From assembly GCA_046346965.1 (NCBI GenBank), contig JAXMHB010000005.1:186001-250000 (forward strand): DNA of 64,000 nt. Reading direction: 5' to 3'. This DNA is from JAXMHB01 sp046346965 (GTDB taxonomy: Bacteria; Pseudomonadota; Gammaproteobacteria; Xanthomonadales; SZUA-5). Shown in pieces: positions 43,414 to 51,081 of the stretch. The position numbers and the translations under genes were made by a program. The notes beneath the pieces were generated by a model that made no database searches, was not told where the DNA came from, and saw only the letters and a list, made by a program, of their open reading frames with translations. How positions within the stretch are numbered: the stretch's first letter is position 1; each line of letters begins with the position of its first letter.

Positions 43414-44043
43414 GTGAACGCGGACGTCCGCGCCATCGACGCGCTGCTGCCGCAGACGCAGTGCACGCGCTGCGGCTATCAGGGCTGCCTGCCCTACGCC
43501 GAGGCGATCGCCAGCGGGCAGGCCGAGATCAACCAGTGCCCGCCCGGCGGTCAGGCAACCATTGCGCGACTCGCCGACCTGCTCGGGCGCGCGACCATGC
43601 CGCTCAATCCCGTCCACGGCAGTGAGCAGCCGCGCACGGTCGCCTACATCCTGGAAGAGCACTGCATCGGCTGCACCAAGTGTCTGCCGGCCTGTCCGGT
43701 CGATGCCATCGTCGGTGCCCACAAGCGCATGCACACGGTCATCGTCGCCGAGTGCACTGGCTGCGAGCTGTGCATCGCGCCGTGTCCGGTGGATTGCATC
43801 GTCATGGTGCCGGACAGCGCCGCGAACGGGCATCCGCGCGGGCCTATTGATGCCGCCGAGGCGGCGCACTTTCGAGCGCGCTACGCGGCGCATCAGGCGC
43901 GGGCCGCCGAGCGCGCCCAGGCTCAGGCGGCGCGCATCGAGGCCAAGCGCCTGGATCTCAAACAGCAGACTGGCGCCCACACGCTGGCTGACGCCATCGC
44001 CCGCGCGAAAGCCCGGCGGCAGTCGGGCGATCCGGTGCGCTGA
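43414..44043 (+). CDS. rnfB: RnfB-like iron-sulfur protein, soluble
   Basis: 209 residues, GTG start 20 bases after metG. Fe-S binding domain CTRCGYQGCLPYAEAIASG near residue 17 with a later Cys in INQCPPGG, then two ferredoxin 4Fe-4S motifs CIGCTKCLPACPVD and CTGCELCIAPCPVD. Residues 150-209 are an Ala/Arg-rich helix. RnfB/RsxB normally begins with a membrane helix; here it is missing, and no other rnf genes are near. It probably serves as a soluble electron carrier. Confidence 0.88.
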   Translation: MNADVRAIDALLPQTQCTRCGYQGCLPYAEAIASGQAEINQCPPGGQATIARLADLLGRATMPLNPVHGSEQPRTVAYILEEHCIGCTKCLPACPVDAIVGAHKRMHTVIVAECTGCELCIAPCPVDCIVMVPDSAANGHPRGPIDAAEAAHFRARYAAHQARAAERAQAQAARIEAKRLDLKQQTGAHTLADAIARAKARRQSGDPVR

Positions 44044-44056
44044 AGCTGCCAGTCGC

Positions 44057-44602
44057 TCAGCGCGCAGCCCAGGCGTACAAGCCGGCCGGCAGCAGCCACA
44101 CACTCGCCAACACCAGCGCCGGCAGCGCGCTCGCGCCGACGATTCCATAGGCCGCGGCTGCGATCAGCGCTTGCGTCAGCGCGATTGCGAGCAGCACTTT
44201 GACCATCGCGCGCGGCTGCCAGCGCACCCAGCAGGCGCTGGCGGCGGCCACCAGTACCAGGACGGTCCACAGCGCATTCACCGGCGCGTGCTCGCCACCC
44301 ACGAGACCGACCGCCAGATTCGCCCATAGCAGCAAGAAGGCCACGCCGATCGCCGCCAGGGCCGCCAGACGAGCGAGCACGCCGCCGGCGAAGCGCAGCG
44401 CCAGCTCCCAGGCCAGTGTGAGGCCCGCCAGCATGCCGGCAAACACGGCGAAATCCTGCGCGTCCCAGCGCACCTCGTCGGTGTACTGCATCGCCAACCC
44501 TGGCAACAGCCACAGGCAGACGGCGCCGATCCAGACGGGCCAGCGCCAACGCCGCGCCAGTGCCATCGCGTCGACAGGCAATTCACGCTGCGCTACGGAC
44601 AT
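44057..44602 (-). CDS. Integral membrane protein of unknown function
   Basis: 181 residues with about five hydrophobic spans (WIGAVCLWLLPGLAMQY, FAGMLAGLTLAWELAL, LAALAAIGVAFLLLWANLAV and two C-terminal ones). No catalytic or transport motif. Convergent with rnfB and divergent from kynU. I do not recognise a family with certainty. Confidence 0.75.
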   Translation of the reverse strand: MSVAQRELPVDAMALARRWRWPVWIGAVCLWLLPGLAMQYTDEVRWDAQDFAVFAGMLAGLTLAWELALRFAGGVLARLAALAAIGVAFLLLWANLAVGLVGGEHAPVNALWTVLVLVAAASACWVRWQPRAMVKVLLAIALTQALIAAAAYGIVGASALPALVLASVWLLPAGLYAWAAR

Positions 44603-44719
44603 GCAAGGCTCCCACGACGATCACTGACTCCCCCGAGTATGGGCCACCATCGCGGCCCCGGCACACGCGCTGCTGACGCGCTGTGTAACATCGCGCTTTT
44701 GGCAGGAAGGCCGCGCCCC

Positions 44720-45970
44720 ATGACGTTGACAGCCGCCACCGACACGCTGCCTGATCTGCGCGCGGAGTTCGCGATTCCGCAGCATGCGGGCCGCGAGGTC
44801 GCTTACTTCTGCGGCAACTCGCTGGGGCTGATGCCGAAGGCCACGCCGGCCGCGCTGGCGCGCGTCACCGAGCAATGGCGCACGCACGCCGTAGAGGCGC
44901 ATTTCACCGACGCCGACGCCTGGATGCCGTACCACGAACTGGTGCGCGACGGCCTGGCGCGCCTCGCCGGCGCAAAACCAATCGAAGTGGTGGCGATGAA
45001 CACGCTGACCACCAATCTGCATCTGATGCTGGTGAGCTTCTATCGCCCGACGCCCGGCCGTCGCAAGATTCTCATCGAGGCGCGCGCCTTTCCCTCGGAT
45101 CGCCACGCGGTGGCCTCGCAGATCCGCTACCACGGCGGCGACCCGCAGCAGGATCTGATCGAACTCGCGCCCTTGCCGGGCGAGCACACGATCAGCCAGG
45201 CGCAGATCGCCGACACGCTGGCGCGCTGGGGCGAGCAAATCGCGCTGGTGCTGTGGCCGGGCGTGCAGTACGCCACCGGGCAGCGCTTCGACCTCGCCGC
45301 GATCACCGCCTTGGCGCAGCGTCAGGGCTGCGCCGTCGGCTTCGATCTGGCCCATGCGATCGGCAATGTCCCGGTGGACTTGCACGCGAGCGGCGCCGAT
45401 TTCGCCGTCTGGTGCAGCTACAAGTACTTGAATTCCGGCCCGGGTGCCATCGCCGGGTGCTTTGTGCACGAGCGCCATGCGCAGGCCGAGCTGCCGCGCT
45501 TTGCCGGCTGGTGGGGCCACGAGGCGCGCACACGCTTCCAGATGGGGCCTGAGTTCGTGGCCAGCCCGGGTGCCGAAGGCTGGCAGCTGTCCAATCCCTC
45601 GATCCTGTCGCTGGCGCCGCTGCGCAGTTCGCTGGCGCTGTTCGATCGCGTCGGCCTGCCGGCGCTGCGCGCGCGTTCGCTGCAGCTCACCGGCTGGCTG
45701 GCCGACGCCGTCGCGGCGGAATTGTCGACGCACATGGACATCCTGACGCCACGCGATCCCGAACAGCGCGGCTGCCAACTCTCGCTGCGGGTGCGCGCCG
45801 GCCGCGTGCAGGGACGCCGCGTGTTTGACGAGCTGTCGGCACAGGGCATCGTCTGCGACTGGCGCGAACCGGACGTCATCCGCGCCGCGCCCGCCCCGCT
45901 GTACAACACCCTGGACGACTGCCAGCGCCTGGTCGGCGCGCTGCAACATAGCCTGCGAGGTGCTCTGTGA
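44720..45970 (+). CDS. kynU: Kynureninase
   Basis: 416 residues from ATG 44720. PLP enzyme that cleaves kynurenine or 3-hydroxykynurenine to (hydroxy)anthranilate and alanine. YFCGNSLGLMPK near residue 30, GFDLAHAIGNVPVDLH near 215, PLP-lysine in WCSYKYLNSGPGA near 238, and GWWGHEARTRFQM near 265. Its stop overlaps the start of kmo by 4 bases (GTGA). The pair makes 3-hydroxyanthranilate from kynurenine, for tryptophan breakdown or NAD synthesis. Confidence 0.95.
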   Translation: MTLTAATDTLPDLRAEFAIPQHAGREVAYFCGNSLGLMPKATPAALARVTEQWRTHAVEAHFTDADAWMPYHELVRDGLARLAGAKPIEVVAMNTLTTNLHLMLVSFYRPTPGRRKILIEARAFPSDRHAVASQIRYHGGDPQQDLIELAPLPGEHTISQAQIADTLARWGEQIALVLWPGVQYATGQRFDLAAITALAQRQGCAVGFDLAHAIGNVPVDLHASGADFAVWCSYKYLNSGPGAIAGCFVHERHAQAELPRFAGWWGHEARTRFQMGPEFVASPGAEGWQLSNPSILSLAPLRSSLALFDRVGLPALRARSLQLTGWLADAVAAELSTHMDILTPRDPEQRGCQLSLRVRAGRVQGRRVFDELSAQGIVCDWREPDVIRAAPAPLYNTLDDCQRLVGALQHSLRGAL

Positions 45971-47325
45971 CTGCCCCGATCCTGATCGCCGGCGCCGGAT
46001 TGGCGGGCGCGCTGCTCGCGGCGCAGCTGGCCAGTCGCGGCCATGCGGTTGCGCTCTATGAACGCCGCGGCGACATGCGCCGGCAGCCGGTCGCGGCCGG
46101 GCGCTCGATCAATCTGGCGCTGGCGCAACGCGGCTGGGAGGGGCTGAAACGCGCGGGCGCGGTGGCGGCGGTGCAACGCTACGCGCTGCCGATGCGCGGC
46201 CGCATGATTCACGATCGCAGCAGCCACACTCAGCTGCAGCCTTATGGACTGGACGCCGATGAGGTGATCTGGTCGGTCCATCGCGGCCAACTCAATCAAA
46301 CGCTGCTGGATCTGGCGACGGCGGCCGGCGCCGAGTTGCACTTTCACAGCCCCCTGGTGGCGGTGGATTTCGAGGCACGGCGCGCGACCATCGAGGACGC
46401 GGCGAGCGGCGAGCGACGCACCGTGGAGTTCGCTGCGCTGATCGGTGCCGATGGCGCCGGCTCCGCCGTGCGCGCCGCGATGGAAGCGCGCGCGCCGCTC
46501 GATCAGCACGTCGATGTGCTCGATCACAGCTATAAGGAGCTGCACATCCCGCCGACCGCAGCCGGCGAGCACGCGCTCGATGCCGCCGCGCTGCACATCT
46601 GGCCGCGCGGTGGCTACATGCTGATCGCACTGCCGAATCCGGATGGCAGTTTCACCGCCACGCTGTTTCTGCCCAACGAAGGCGATCCCAGCTTCGCCAG
46701 CTTGTCGTCGGCCGAGCACGCGCTGGCGCTGTTCCAGCGCGAGTTCGCTGATGTGCTGGCACTGATCCCCGACTTTGTCGAACAGTACGCCGCGCATCCG
46801 GTCGGCATGCTGGGCACCCTGCGCTGCCCGCGCTGGTCCGAAGGCGACGCTGCGCTGCTGATCGGCGATGCTGCCCATGCCATCGTGCCCTTCCAGGGCC
46901 AGGGCATGAACTGCGCCTTCGAGGACTGCGTGGAACTGCTCGATCTGATCGAGGCCCAGGCCGGACGCAGCATTGCCTGGGGCTCGATCTTCTCCGACTT
47001 CGAGATCCGGCGACGCCCCAACGCCCACGCCATCGCCGAGATGGCGCTGGAGAACTATCTGGAGATGCGCGACGCCGTCGCCGATCCGCGCTACCAATTG
47101 CGCCGCCAACTGGAACTGGAACTCGCGCGGCGCCTGCCAGGGCGCTTCATCCCGCGCTACAGCCTGGTGATGTTCACCAGTCTTCCCTACGCGCAGGCAC
47201 GCGAGCGCGGTCGGCTACAGCGCGAGTTGCTGGTCGAGTTGACGGATGGGCACTCGACGCTGGACACCCTGGACCTGGCCGCTGCCACCGAGCGCGCGCG
47301 CTTGCTGGTCGAAGGCTACGGCTGA
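45967..47325 (+). CDS. kmo: Kynurenine 3-monooxygenase
   Basis: 452 residues, GTG start overlapping the kynU stop. FAD-dependent hydroxylase that makes 3-hydroxykynurenine with NADPH and oxygen. FAD site IAGAGLAGALLAAQLASRG at the N-terminus, GRSINLALAQRGWEGLKRAG near 50, and the second FAD motif GDAAHAIVPFQGQGMNCAFE near 300. Length as in family. Haao-type and kynA genes are not in the window. Confidence 0.95.
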   Translation: MTAPILIAGAGLAGALLAAQLASRGHAVALYERRGDMRRQPVAAGRSINLALAQRGWEGLKRAGAVAAVQRYALPMRGRMIHDRSSHTQLQPYGLDADEVIWSVHRGQLNQTLLDLATAAGAELHFHSPLVAVDFEARRATIEDAASGERRTVEFAALIGADGAGSAVRAAMEARAPLDQHVDVLDHSYKELHIPPTAAGEHALDAAALHIWPRGGYMLIALPNPDGSFTATLFLPNEGDPSFASLSSAEHALALFQREFADVLALIPDFVEQYAAHPVGMLGTLRCPRWSEGDAALLIGDAAHAIVPFQGQGMNCAFEDCVELLDLIEAQAGRSIAWGSIFSDFEIRRRPNAHAIAEMALENYLEMRDAVADPRYQLRRQLELELARRLPGRFIPRYSLVMFTSLPYAQARERGRLQRELLVELTDGHSTLDTLDLAAATERARLLVEGYG

Positions 47326-47343
47326 GCGCCGGATCGACTTGGG

Positions 47344-47368
47344 GGAAACGGCGGGCTGATTCGTCGTA
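47344..47368 (+). promoter_or_regulatory. Possible ECF-sigma promoter of the DUF4397-TBDR operon
   Basis: GGAAAC (47344-47349), 15 bases, then CGTA (47365-47368), 38 bases before the ATG of the first gene. GAAAC/CGTA pairs with 15-17 bases between are usual for ECF sigma factors. The ECF gene in the same operon could act here. A suggestion from one site only. Confidence 0.3.
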
Positions 47369-47406
47369 GGGTGTCATTCGGCACTGACGCCGCTGGGAGA
47401 CCCTCG

Positions 47407-48585
47407 ATGCGAGCTCAAGCACACGCTGCACTACGGCGAGGTCCGGGATTGTGGGTCGTGGTGCTGTACGCCATCTTCCTGACCCAGGGGGCGCTCGCCA
47501 GCTCCTACGTCCGCTTCGCCAACGCGTCCATTCAGCCTGAACGCAGCGCCACGGTGGAGATCCGTCTGGACGGCATCAGCGCCGTGGCGGCGCTGGCCTA
47601 CAAAGCCCACACCCCATACATCGAGCGCGCCAGCGGCAATGCGGTGGTGTCCGTCTGGCGCGGCAATAGCTTGCTGCTACAGCGCACGGTCGCACTACGC
47701 GACGGCAATCAGTATCTGTTCCTCGTTTACGGCGGTGGGGCCACTGGCAAACCCTACGACCTCTATCCGCTCTACGAAGGTTCGCTGCCGATCGCCAGCA
47801 ACGCGGCGCCCATCGAGTACTTTCAACTGGCGCCCTATCCCTGGGTGGTCAACAGCATTGGCTTCAGCCTCAGTTGTCTGGCCGCGAACGGGCAGACCAC
47901 CCGGGATACCGCCACGCGCAGCTATCCGAGCAACTTTCCGATCGAGATCGGCGGCGATGCTCTGAAGACGCTGACACCCGCGCCCGGCAACTGTGTGGCG
48001 AACATCGCGACCGCGATCGCCAATCAGGTGCGCACGGGCGCTATCGAGGTTGAGTTCACGCCGACCACCGGGTCCCGCCACCACGTTGTGGCAGTGGGTG
48101 ATGGCAGTGAGCAGACGCCCGTGGAAGTCTGGGTGTTCAGCCAGCCCGCGCGCATTCTGGAAGGACCACCGCGCGCGATCGCGGAGGATTTGACCGGGAT
48201 GTGGGTAGCACCCGCGCACCCAGGACTGGCGATCAGTCTGGAGCGCGCCGGGCGGAGCATTGGGAGCACTGCCGGTCTGCTGACGGGCGTGTCGACCACC
48301 GGCAAACCGCGCTGGTACCGCCTGGACGGATTCGGTCCGGCGGACACGCAGTTGCGCTTGAGTTTGGCGCGATATCAGGACAATCAGGCTGTGCAATATC
48401 TGGCCGAGAGCCTCGCGTTTCCGCTCGCCGTCCTCAGCTTCCAGAGCTGTGATCGGGCGCGCTTGCAGATGTTGAGTCTGACCAACTCTGCCGTGCTGGA
48501 CGTCGATATCGCGGCGATCAGGAACGCCGGAACCATCATCGAGCTGCGGCGTGTCGTCGCGGGCAACGTGCCGTGCGCCGACTGA
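47407..48585 (+). CDS. Secreted DUF4397-like protein 1 of the sigma-FecR-TBDR operon
   Basis: 392 residues from ATG 47407. Signal peptide ends LTQGALA. Residues 33-120 follow the DUF4397 pattern (SYVRFANASIQP, TVEIRLDG, ALAYKAHTPYIE, NQYLFLVYGGG). Near 265-310 there is a W-x-x-P-x-x-P-G...GKPRWYRLDGFG segment, as seen in many exported proteins of this order. Four Cys in the mature part may form disulfides. First gene of a five-gene operon; function unknown. Confidence 0.75.
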   Translation: MRAQAHAALRRGPGLWVVVLYAIFLTQGALASSYVRFANASIQPERSATVEIRLDGISAVAALAYKAHTPYIERASGNAVVSVWRGNSLLLQRTVALRDGNQYLFLVYGGGATGKPYDLYPLYEGSLPIASNAAPIEYFQLAPYPWVVNSIGFSLSCLAANGQTTRDTATRSYPSNFPIEIGGDALKTLTPAPGNCVANIATAIANQVRTGAIEVEFTPTTGSRHHVVAVGDGSEQTPVEVWVFSQPARILEGPPRAIAEDLTGMWVAPAHPGLAISLERAGRSIGSTAGLLTGVSTTGKPRWYRLDGFGPADTQLRLSLARYQDNQAVQYLAESLAFPLAVLSFQSCDRARLQMLSLTNSAVLDVDIAAIRNAGTIIELRRVVAGNVPCAD

Positions 48586-48599
48586 TCAGGAGATCACTG

Positions 48600-49694
48600 A
48601 TGAAACTGCCCATTGCATGTGCTCTTGGTCTGCTCCTCGGCACTGCGGTCGACGCCGCCCCGCTGCAGATCGTCAATACCATCGTGGCCGCGGATGGTCG
48701 AGAAGCACCGACGCTGTCGGTCTACCTGGATGGACTGCCGTTGGTCAGCGTTGGCTACGCGCAAAGTGTGCGCCTTGCCAGCGCACCGGCTGGCACCCAT
48801 AGCTACAGCATCCGCAGCAGGTCCGGCCGCGTGCTGGCCGAAGCCAACCTGAGTTTTTCTGCCAGCGCCAGCAACGGTCACTTCCTGGTACTGCACGGTG
48901 ATGGCATTCATCGCGCCCATGCCTTGGCCAGTTGGCCGCTGGCGCAACCGGTGATCACCGAGATCAACTACCTGCTCGACCATCGGATGGTGCATTTCGC
49001 TCCGAGCCTGGAACCCGACCTGCCTGGCACCCTGGTGACCTTCAGCGAGGGGCAGGAATCAGAACTGCCACGGCCCGGCCCGGCGACTGTGCTTTCCTAC
49101 GGATTGCCGACGGCGGCCGACTCGGTCACGACACGTTCCGCGGGGCCGATCCTGACGCAGATCTGGGCCTTCGATCCCGCCTTCGGAGTCATCGCACAGC
49201 GCGTCGAGGCAGCGCCTCCCGGCTTGCACTTTCACGTCCACCTGTTGATCGGAAACGGCGGTCTGGCGACGCCCTACACCTGGCTGACGGTCTCTGAGAC
49301 TGCCACCGTCGGCCGCGGGACTGGCAGTTTCGTCGAAGCGCCCGTGTTGAAATCTCCCCACTTCTACGCAAGTCCCGCGCAACCCGCGGCAGGATTGAAT
49401 CTCCGTCTGGCCGACGGAGGGGATCGCATGGTTGGCTTTCTGATCGGTATCGGACCCGATCACCAAAGTGGTTGGCAGCTGGTTGACGGAACGCGCAGCA
49501 GCGTGCGCGGTTTCCGCCTGATCGTGCAGTCGGCCACGCCTGGTGGTCTGGCCGTCGGCAGCAGCATCGACGTGCAGTTTGGCGACTGCAATGCGCTGAG
49601 CTTGAATTCGGTCGGCGCAAACGTGCTGCTGGCAGAGGGCGAGTTCGAGCGGACGCTGCCAGTATCGACGTGCGATGAATATCGAGGGCAATGA
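48600..49694 (+). CDS. Secreted DUF4397-like protein 2 of the sigma-FecR-TBDR operon
   Basis: 364 residues from ATG 48600, with AGGAG 8 bases upstream. Signal peptide MKLPIACALGLLLGTAVDAA. The N-terminal half parallels protein 1 (PLQIVNTIVAADG, TLSVYLDGLPLVSVGYAQSV, GHFLVLHGDG), so the two are probably distant paralogues. The later GLNLRLADGGDRMVGFLIGI and QSGWQLVDG also parallel the C-terminal segment of protein 1. It overlaps the sigma gene by 4 bases. Confidence 0.72.
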   Translation: MKLPIACALGLLLGTAVDAAPLQIVNTIVAADGREAPTLSVYLDGLPLVSVGYAQSVRLASAPAGTHSYSIRSRSGRVLAEANLSFSASASNGHFLVLHGDGIHRAHALASWPLAQPVITEINYLLDHRMVHFAPSLEPDLPGTLVTFSEGQESELPRPGPATVLSYGLPTAADSVTTRSAGPILTQIWAFDPAFGVIAQRVEAAPPGLHFHVHLLIGNGGLATPYTWLTVSETATVGRGTGSFVEAPVLKSPHFYASPAQPAAGLNLRLADGGDRMVGFLIGIGPDHQSGWQLVDGTRSSVRGFRLIVQSATPGGLAVGSSIDVQFGDCNALSLNSVGANVLLAEGEFERTLPVSTCDEYRGQ

Positions 49695-50203
49695 GCTTGG
49701 ATGGGAGCGAGGCCAATGTGCTGCAGTTGGAAATCCAAGCCGCCTATCCGGCGCTGCTGGGCCAATTGACGCGCATCATCGGGCGTCGCGATATCGCCCA
49801 GGAGCTGTGCCAGGACAGTATCGTGCGGCTGATGGAGCATCAGCAGGGCGTACTCGATGTCAGGGCCTGGTTGTTCCGCACAGCCACGCATCTGGCCTGG
49901 GACTGGCTGCGACGACAGCGCGTGCACGATGGCTATCTGGCCAGCGTGCGCACCGAGACTGCCGAGGTCAGCGCATTGGAACATGCGGTCGCGAACGAGG
50001 GGCTGCAACGGCTGCAGCATGCGCTGCAGCGCATGCCAGGGCAGGCACGTCGGGTGTTTGAACTGAGTCGCTTTGGCGGTCTGAGCCAGAAGGAAATCGC
50101 GGCCAACATGGGTCTGGAACGCAAGACCGTTGAAAATCACCTGACCCGCGCACTGGCATTGCTGGCGCGGGCGCTGGGAGGTCAAGATGAACGCCGGCAC
50201 TGA
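49691..50203 (+). CDS. ECF sigma factor, FecI-like
   Basis: 170 residues. Region 2: LCQDSIVRLMEHQQGVLDVR and AWLFRTATHLAWDWLRRQRV; region 4: LQRMPGQARRVFELSRFGGL and SQKEIAANMGLERKTVENHL. No other domain. Its ATG overlaps the stop of the DUF4397-like gene (ATGA), and its end overlaps fecR by 17 bases. It should direct RNA polymerase to a few promoters when a signal passes from the TonB-dependent receptor through FecR, as in the Fec system. Confidence 0.88.
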   Translation: MSLDGSEANVLQLEIQAAYPALLGQLTRIIGRRDIAQELCQDSIVRLMEHQQGVLDVRAWLFRTATHLAWDWLRRQRVHDGYLASVRTETAEVSALEHAVANEGLQRLQHALQRMPGQARRVFELSRFGGLSQKEIAANMGLERKTVENHLTRALALLARALGGQDERRH

Positions 50204-51029
50204 TCTGCTGGAAACTGCGGCGCGGCATTTTCATCGCAGTCGCGACACCGCCACGGATGACCACGCGCTCGAACAGTGGCTGGCCGCAGATCCAAGCCAC
50301 CGCGAGGCCTATGCGCAGGTCTGCGCCGCCTGGTACGCCCTGGAGGAGTCGCCTGAGCCGCTTGCCCGAATGGCACCGGCGCGTGGCCGGCGCCGGTGGG
50401 CCTGGTTGGTGTTCCCGATCTGCGCGGTCCTGGTGGCATACGCCTTTGTGCCGGTCGCATCCGTGCCCGGCTCGCCGTGGCGCGAGGTCGACTTTCGCGC
50501 CAGCGCCGATGTGCACATCGACGCCGGAGCCGGTCGCACCGCAAGCCTGCAACGTGGGCGTGCCTGGTTTTCGGTCCCGGACGGCGCGGCGAGCATCCTC
50601 ATCGAGGTGGATGGCTGGCAAGTGACCGACCTCGGCACGCGCTTCAGTGTCGACGCCGACCAGCAGCGCGTCGTGGTGTTCGATGGTTCGGTCCGGGTCA
50701 GCCGCATCGGCGATCCCGCGCAGGTGTACACGGTCGAGCAGGGCGACGCTCTCGACCTGACTCAGGGCACGCGCACACCGGCCACCGCACTGGATCTGGC
50801 GCTGGACCGCGAACAGTGGCTGTTCCTGGACATCAACCTCGGACAAGCGCTGGCAGAGATCGAACGCGAGGGTGCTGACGTCGCACTGCTCGGTGTGGAT
50901 CGCTCGCAGCCGCTGCCGCGCATCGTGTTGCCGGATCGGCGTACCGACACTGCCATCGCCGCGCTGTGCTCACAGCTCTCGCTACACTGCTGGAACCTGG
51001 GGCGATATGGCTATCTGCTCTGGGGCTGA
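50187..51029 (+). CDS. FecR-family sigma regulator
   Basis: 280 residues. Cytoplasmic part with the DUF4880 motif ALEQWLAADPSHREAYAQVC near residue 30, one membrane span WLVFPICAVLVAYAFV near 75, a periplasmic FecR domain (FRASADVHIDAGAGRTASL, VTDLGTRFSVDADQQRVVVF), and a C-terminal segment from about 205 like the short STN/DUF4974 domain. It transmits the receptor signal to the sigma factor. It overlaps the sigma gene by 17 bases. Confidence 0.88.
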   Translation: MNAGTDLLETAARHFHRSRDTATDDHALEQWLAADPSHREAYAQVCAAWYALEESPEPLARMAPARGRRRWAWLVFPICAVLVAYAFVPVASVPGSPWREVDFRASADVHIDAGAGRTASLQRGRAWFSVPDGAASILIEVDGWQVTDLGTRFSVDADQQRVVVFDGSVRVSRIGDPAQVYTVEQGDALDLTQGTRTPATALDLALDREQWLFLDINLGQALAEIEREGADVALLGVDRSQPLPRIVLPDRRTDTAIAALCSQLSLHCWNLGRYGYLLWG

Positions 51030-51081
51030 GTCGCGCAGATCAGCAACTGCCGTCGTGCTGCGACAGGCGGGGCACTGAGGC

